The notes below the pieces were generated by a model that was not told the origin of the DNA, ran no database searches, and saw nothing but the letters and a program-made list of their open reading frames with translations. DNA of 32,890 nt from Allomyces macrogynus ATCC 38327 (lineage: Eukaryota; Blastocladiomycota; Blastocladiomycetes; Blastocladiales; Blastocladiaceae). The stretch is taken from positions 578,659 to 611,548 of the forward strand of contig GG745360.1 in the NCBI GenBank assembly GCA_000151295.1, written 5' to 3'. Numbering within the stretch: position 1 is the first letter of the stretch; the number at the start of each line of letters is the position of its first letter. The translations under genes and the position numbers were made by a program. This document shows positions 29,500-32,890 of the stretch, one piece after another.

Positions 29500-31713
29500 A
29501 TGGTTTGTGACGGCAGTCAACTGGCAAGCACACGACCTCGACGCTGACCGTCCGACCTCTCGCCAACCTGCAGCTCATTTCGCGCACAAAGGCCGCGATC
29601 CCGGCACCGCAGGCCGCCGCGCCCGTCGACAAGCGGCGCACGCTGCCAACGCTCGACCAGTTCCTGCATGGCCGCGACTACACGGGCGCGCTCACGCTGC
29701 TCGAAGTACGCACCAAATCAGCTGACAGGAGCGTATGCGGCATGCGATTGACCGCGGCAACGCTCTCCACCCTCAGTTTGAGCGCACAGCGGGCACGGCC
29801 GTGCAGCCCGACAATTGGCTGTGGACGGGCTATGCCGCATTTCATATGGGCGATTATCCGCTCGCGATGAAGGTGCCGTTGATTCGTCTAAGTGCCGACT
29901 CGTGAGCCGAGCCGAGCTGCATTCCCTGATCTCCGCTCCCGGCCATCCAGGTGTACCAAGATCTGTGTGACGGCCCGTCACCGGATCCGCTCTACCACCT
30001 GTACCTCGCCGTGTGCCAGTTCTACCTCGGCATGTACCGCGAGGCCGACGAGCATGCGACGCAGGGCACGTTGCGTCTACCCTGCACCGCGTTTGGCACG
30101 CCCCGCCATCTACGACCTCACCGTTCGCACCTCCAGGCCCGACATGCAAGCTGCAAAACCGGCTGCAATTCCACCTCGCGCACAAGTTCAACGACGAAAA
30201 GCGGCTCATGGTGCACCACCAGCACCTTCAGGACGTGGTCGAGGACCAGCTTACGCTCGCGTCGATCCACTACCTGCGCGGCCACTACCAAGAGGCCATC
30301 GACATTTACAAGCGCCTGCTCGCGGAACACCCCGAGTACCTAGCGCTCAACGTCTACCTCGCGCTCTGCTACTACAAGCTCGACTACTACGACGTCGCGC
30401 AGGAAGTGCTCGCTCTTTACCAGCAGCGGTTCCCGGACTCGGTCACGGCAGGCAACCTCAAGGCCTGCAACCATTTCCGACTGTATAACGGGAAAGCCGC
30501 CGAGCAGGAACTCAAGGCTCTGCTCGACCAATTTTCGGCGTCGGCGGCCGCGGCCGCTGGTGCGGGCGGTAGTGACGGGTCGGGCGACACGGCGGGCCCG
30601 ACGGCGCCAACGGCGCGTTCCGGGGGCGGAGGGAGCAGTGCGCAAACCTTTGCGCAAGATATTCTACGCCACAACCAAGTGGTCTTCCGCGGCGGCGACG
30701 GCGCGCTCGCCGTTCTGGAACCGCTCGTCGACGTGGTCCCCGAAGCGCGGCTGAACCTGGCCATCTACCATTTGAAGAACGACGACATGGTAGCCGCCTA
30801 CGAGTTGATGAAGGACGTTGACCCGGCGTCGCCGCCCGAGTACATTCTCAAGGCGATCGTCAACGCGGTCATTGGCCAGGCGCAGGACTCGCGCGAGCAC
30901 TTGAAACTCGCGCAGCAGTACTTTCAGCTCGTCGGCAGTTCCGCGACCGAGTGCGATACGATTGCCGGGCGGCAGTGCATGGCGTCGTGTTTCTTTCTGC
31001 TTCGGCACTTTGACGACGTGCTGATCTACCTCAACTCGATCAAGGCGTATTTCTTCAACGACGACGGGTTCAATTTCAATTACGCGCAGGTCAAGGCGGG
31101 ACTCGGCGCCTGGAACGAGGTCGAGGAGGCGCTGACGGCCGTGCAGGACGATAAGCTCAAGGCCGATTTCACCTATATCGGGCACCTCGCCAAGGCGTGT
31201 ACGTTTGAGTTCCCTCGCTCCCTCTCTCTCTCTGTCCCCGCCGTTCTGAGCCCGCCGCGTCGCGGTCAACTGAATCATGCCCTCCACCACCACCACCACC
31301 GCTTCCGCCGCCGCTGTCTAGACATCATGACCAACAAGGCGCGTCACGCTTGGGAACTCTACCTGAAAATGGACACCTCGTCGGAATCCTTCACACTCCT
31401 GCAACTGATCGCGCACGACGCCTACAAGACGCGGCAATTCTTCTGGTCGGCGAAAGCCTTCGACGTGCTTGAGCGGCTCGATCCGGCCGACGCCGTGCAC
31501 TGGGAGGGCAAGCGCGGCGCCTGTATCGGCGCGTTTCGCGCGATCGCGCAGGGCAGTGAGGATCCGGGCGTCGCCAACGACGCGCGGCTGCGCGATATCT
31601 TGGCCCTGTTGCGCAATTCGCAGAACCCGCAGGCCGATTATATCGCGCGCACGATGCGGCGGTGGGCGGCGTCGGCGGGGGGGAAGGCGGCCTTGGCGGC
31701 GCGCCGAGCGTGA
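29500..31713 (+). CDS. IFT56: Intraflagellar transport protein IFT56 (TTC26/DYF-13)
   Basis: Predicted exons are 29500-29502, 29574-29705, 29777-29872, 29951-30074, 30137-31198 and 31322-31713, giving 602 residues. IFT56 is a tetratricopeptide-repeat subunit of the IFT-B complex, which carries cargo to build cilia and flagella. Conserved blocks in order are PTLDQFLHGRDYTGALTLLE, NWLWTGYAAFHMGDY, LQNRLQFHLAHKFNDEK, LALNVYLALCYYKLDYYDV, LKACNHFRLYNGKAAE, NQVVFRGGDGAL, ECDTIAGRQCMASCFFLL, DDVLIYLNSIKAYFFNDD, HAWELYLKM, and SAKAFDVLERLDP. All closely match animal TTC26. A Gly/Ala/Ser-rich insert of about 40 residues (nucleotides 30535-30650) is lineage specific. The last intron (31199-31321) is in frame and would otherwise add a His-run; splicing restores LAKAYIM. 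The first exon is only ATG, joined to LISRTKAA, which fits the family start MLSRAK. The exon 4 donor at 30075 is the least certain junction. Confidence 0.92.
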
Positions 31714-31971
31714 GCGAGAAGAGGCGTCTGGTTGCGGGAGGACTGGGTGGGAGGAGGAGGTGGAGGAGACTGAGCCGGTTTTGAATCCATGGATGAAACG
31801 TACGTTCCCATTCCAGATTAATCAAGTCCTCCGCTTCTGCCAGGTCCGAACATCGCGATTGGACAAAACGATCCATGCCATTCAAAACCGACACGACAAC
31901 ATGGCCCACCAAACCCGACACGATACAACGAAACACGACACGAGCTTACAGAACACTCCCATCTACTTCCT
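31714..31971. other. Convergent 3' flanks of IFT56 and the subtilase
   Basis: A-rich sequence at about 31880-31950 probably contains the 3' ends of both converging genes. No gene is visible. Confidence 0.4.
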
Positions 31972-32890
31972 TTACGGCCACACCTGCGCCAACAAGTTGG
32001 GCGTCGGCGAAAACACGCTAAACGGGATCGTGATCTGATCTTTCACCGCGCGGTCGTACAGCGTTTTCATCAGCGCGTCCTTGGCCGCGGCCGCATTCCA
32101 CCCTCCATCTGCATCGAACCGCTCAACCAGCGCCGGCAAGGACGTCGTGGCCGCATACAGTCCCAACAGTCCCGCAACGTGCGGGCACGCAAACGACGTG
32201 CCGGACTCGACAATGTAGGCCGTTTTCGACCGGATCGAGGCCGACGTGACGTTGACGCCTGGCGCGAGGATCTAGAGACCAGCGACAAGAGGTCAGTGGT
32301 CGAATAGGGGAGGGGGGAAGGCGGGGCGCGTGCGGCGTAGAGGAATGAACACACCTCGACGCATGCACCGACGTTCGAGAACCGCGCGATCCGGTCGTCG
32401 CGGTTGGTCGCGCCGACCGCGATGGCGCCGGTCGCGGAGGCCGGCGAGGTCAGGCACGCGTTGATGCTTTCGTTGCCTATTTCCGGCAGCGCGTCGGTGG
32501 TGAGGTGAAGACAGACGGTCGCGGCGGGCGCGAATCCGATCAGATGGAGGACGTACCGGCGGCCACGATCAAGATCAGCCCGTTCTTGGCGCCGGCGTTC
32601 ACGGCGTCGTTCAGGGCGCGGCTGTAGAAGCCGCCAATACTCAGGCTACGTTTTCACGCGCGGGGTGTCGTGGGGTTCAGCCCAGAATCAACGCGGCAGT
32701 CAGAGCGGGAAACGCAGAAACGTACTTGACGATCGCGAGCTGGCTGGACGTGCCGACTTGGTCGGCAATCCACTGCAGCGCCGTGATCACGTCGGACGTC
32801 GACCCTTGGCCCTTGTCGTCGAGGGCCTAGTGCGACAGAATCAGTGCTCTCCCCCCGAGGCACCACGCGGCGCGACGCCCAACGCACGAA
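31972..32890 (-). CDS. Subtilisin-like serine protease (S8, proteinase K type), 5' end outside the window
   Basis: Minus-strand exons within the window are 32826-32726, 32645-32557, 32476-32355 and 32271-31972, encoding the last 203 residues; frames agree across introns of 80, 80 and 83 bases. Donors are GTACGT, GTACGT and GTGTGT. The product is an endopeptidase of the subtilase family, usually secreted or vacuolar. Visible motifs are ALDDKGQGSTSDVI, NLSIGGFYSRALNDAV, VAAGNES with the oxyanion-hole Asn, CLTSPASATGAIAVGAT, FSNVGACVEILAPGVN, and SGTSFACPHVAGL with the catalytic Ser. The catalytic Asp and His, the propeptide and the signal peptide would lie in exons beyond the right edge. Another intron, probably 32887-32827, appears to begin almost at the edge. 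The serine motif has FACPH rather than the more common MASPH. Confidence 0.9.

Noticed and set aside
29342..29725. Open frame upstream of and overlapping the first exons of IFT56
   Set aside because: Different frame from the conserved IFT56 coding sequence; no family similarity.

Overview
The window looks like nuclear DNA from a GC-rich eukaryote. Genes are interrupted by short introns (about 60-125 nt). Most donors read GTACGY or GTGTGY, several introns carry a CTGAC-like branch site, and acceptors are pyrimidine-rich. It holds a peroxisomal biogenesis ATPase (PEX6 type), a type B histone acetyltransferase (HAT1 type), F-box and subtilase genes, and an intraflagellar transport gene (IFT56/TTC26 type). 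Together these suggest a flagellated, zoosporic fungus. Blastocladiomycota (Allomyces or Catenaria relatives) is my best guess from base composition and gene set; this is inference, not proof. There are no operons and the genes appear independent.

Layout: (1) 612-2840 (+), ArsB/NhaD-type ion transporter with a large disordered loop and one apparent GC-AG intron. (2) 3305-4933 (+), HAT1. (3) 5460-6791 (+), conserved protein of unknown function. (4) 7261-9377 (-), F-box/leucine-rich protein with two apparent one-base frame breaks, plus decayed copies of its 3' end at about 6960-7110 and perhaps 5130-5190. (5) 10437-13761 (+), PEX6. (6) 14106-15324 (-), secreted cysteine-containing protein, probably GPI-anchored. 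(7) 16381-18210 (+), multi-pass membrane protein with incompletely resolved exons. (8) 18211-20283, two kilobases without a supportable gene. (9) 20284-22908 (+), an unusual protein joining a U-box-like domain, an FHA domain, a SAM-like domain, a CUE-like stretch and long glutamine tracts. (10) 24092-28827, a small Old Yellow Enzyme (OYE, YqjM class) family: an intact gene, a truncated 5' relic, a full-length paralogue that has lost its catalytic residues, and an inverted copy with an in-frame TAG. (11) 29500-31713 (+), IFT56, whose first coding exon seems to be only the ATG. (12) 31972 to the window edge (-), the 3' part of a subtilisin-like protease.

The strongest leads are the U-box/FHA/SAM/CUE protein, a candidate phospho-dependent ubiquitin ligase with an architecture I do not recognise, and the OYE cluster, which shows several stages of duplicate decay side by side. 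Single-base frame breaks recur in three genes, so assembly error has to be excluded before calling them pseudogenes. All exon coordinates come from reading frame, splice signals and remembered family conservation; no alignment was run.
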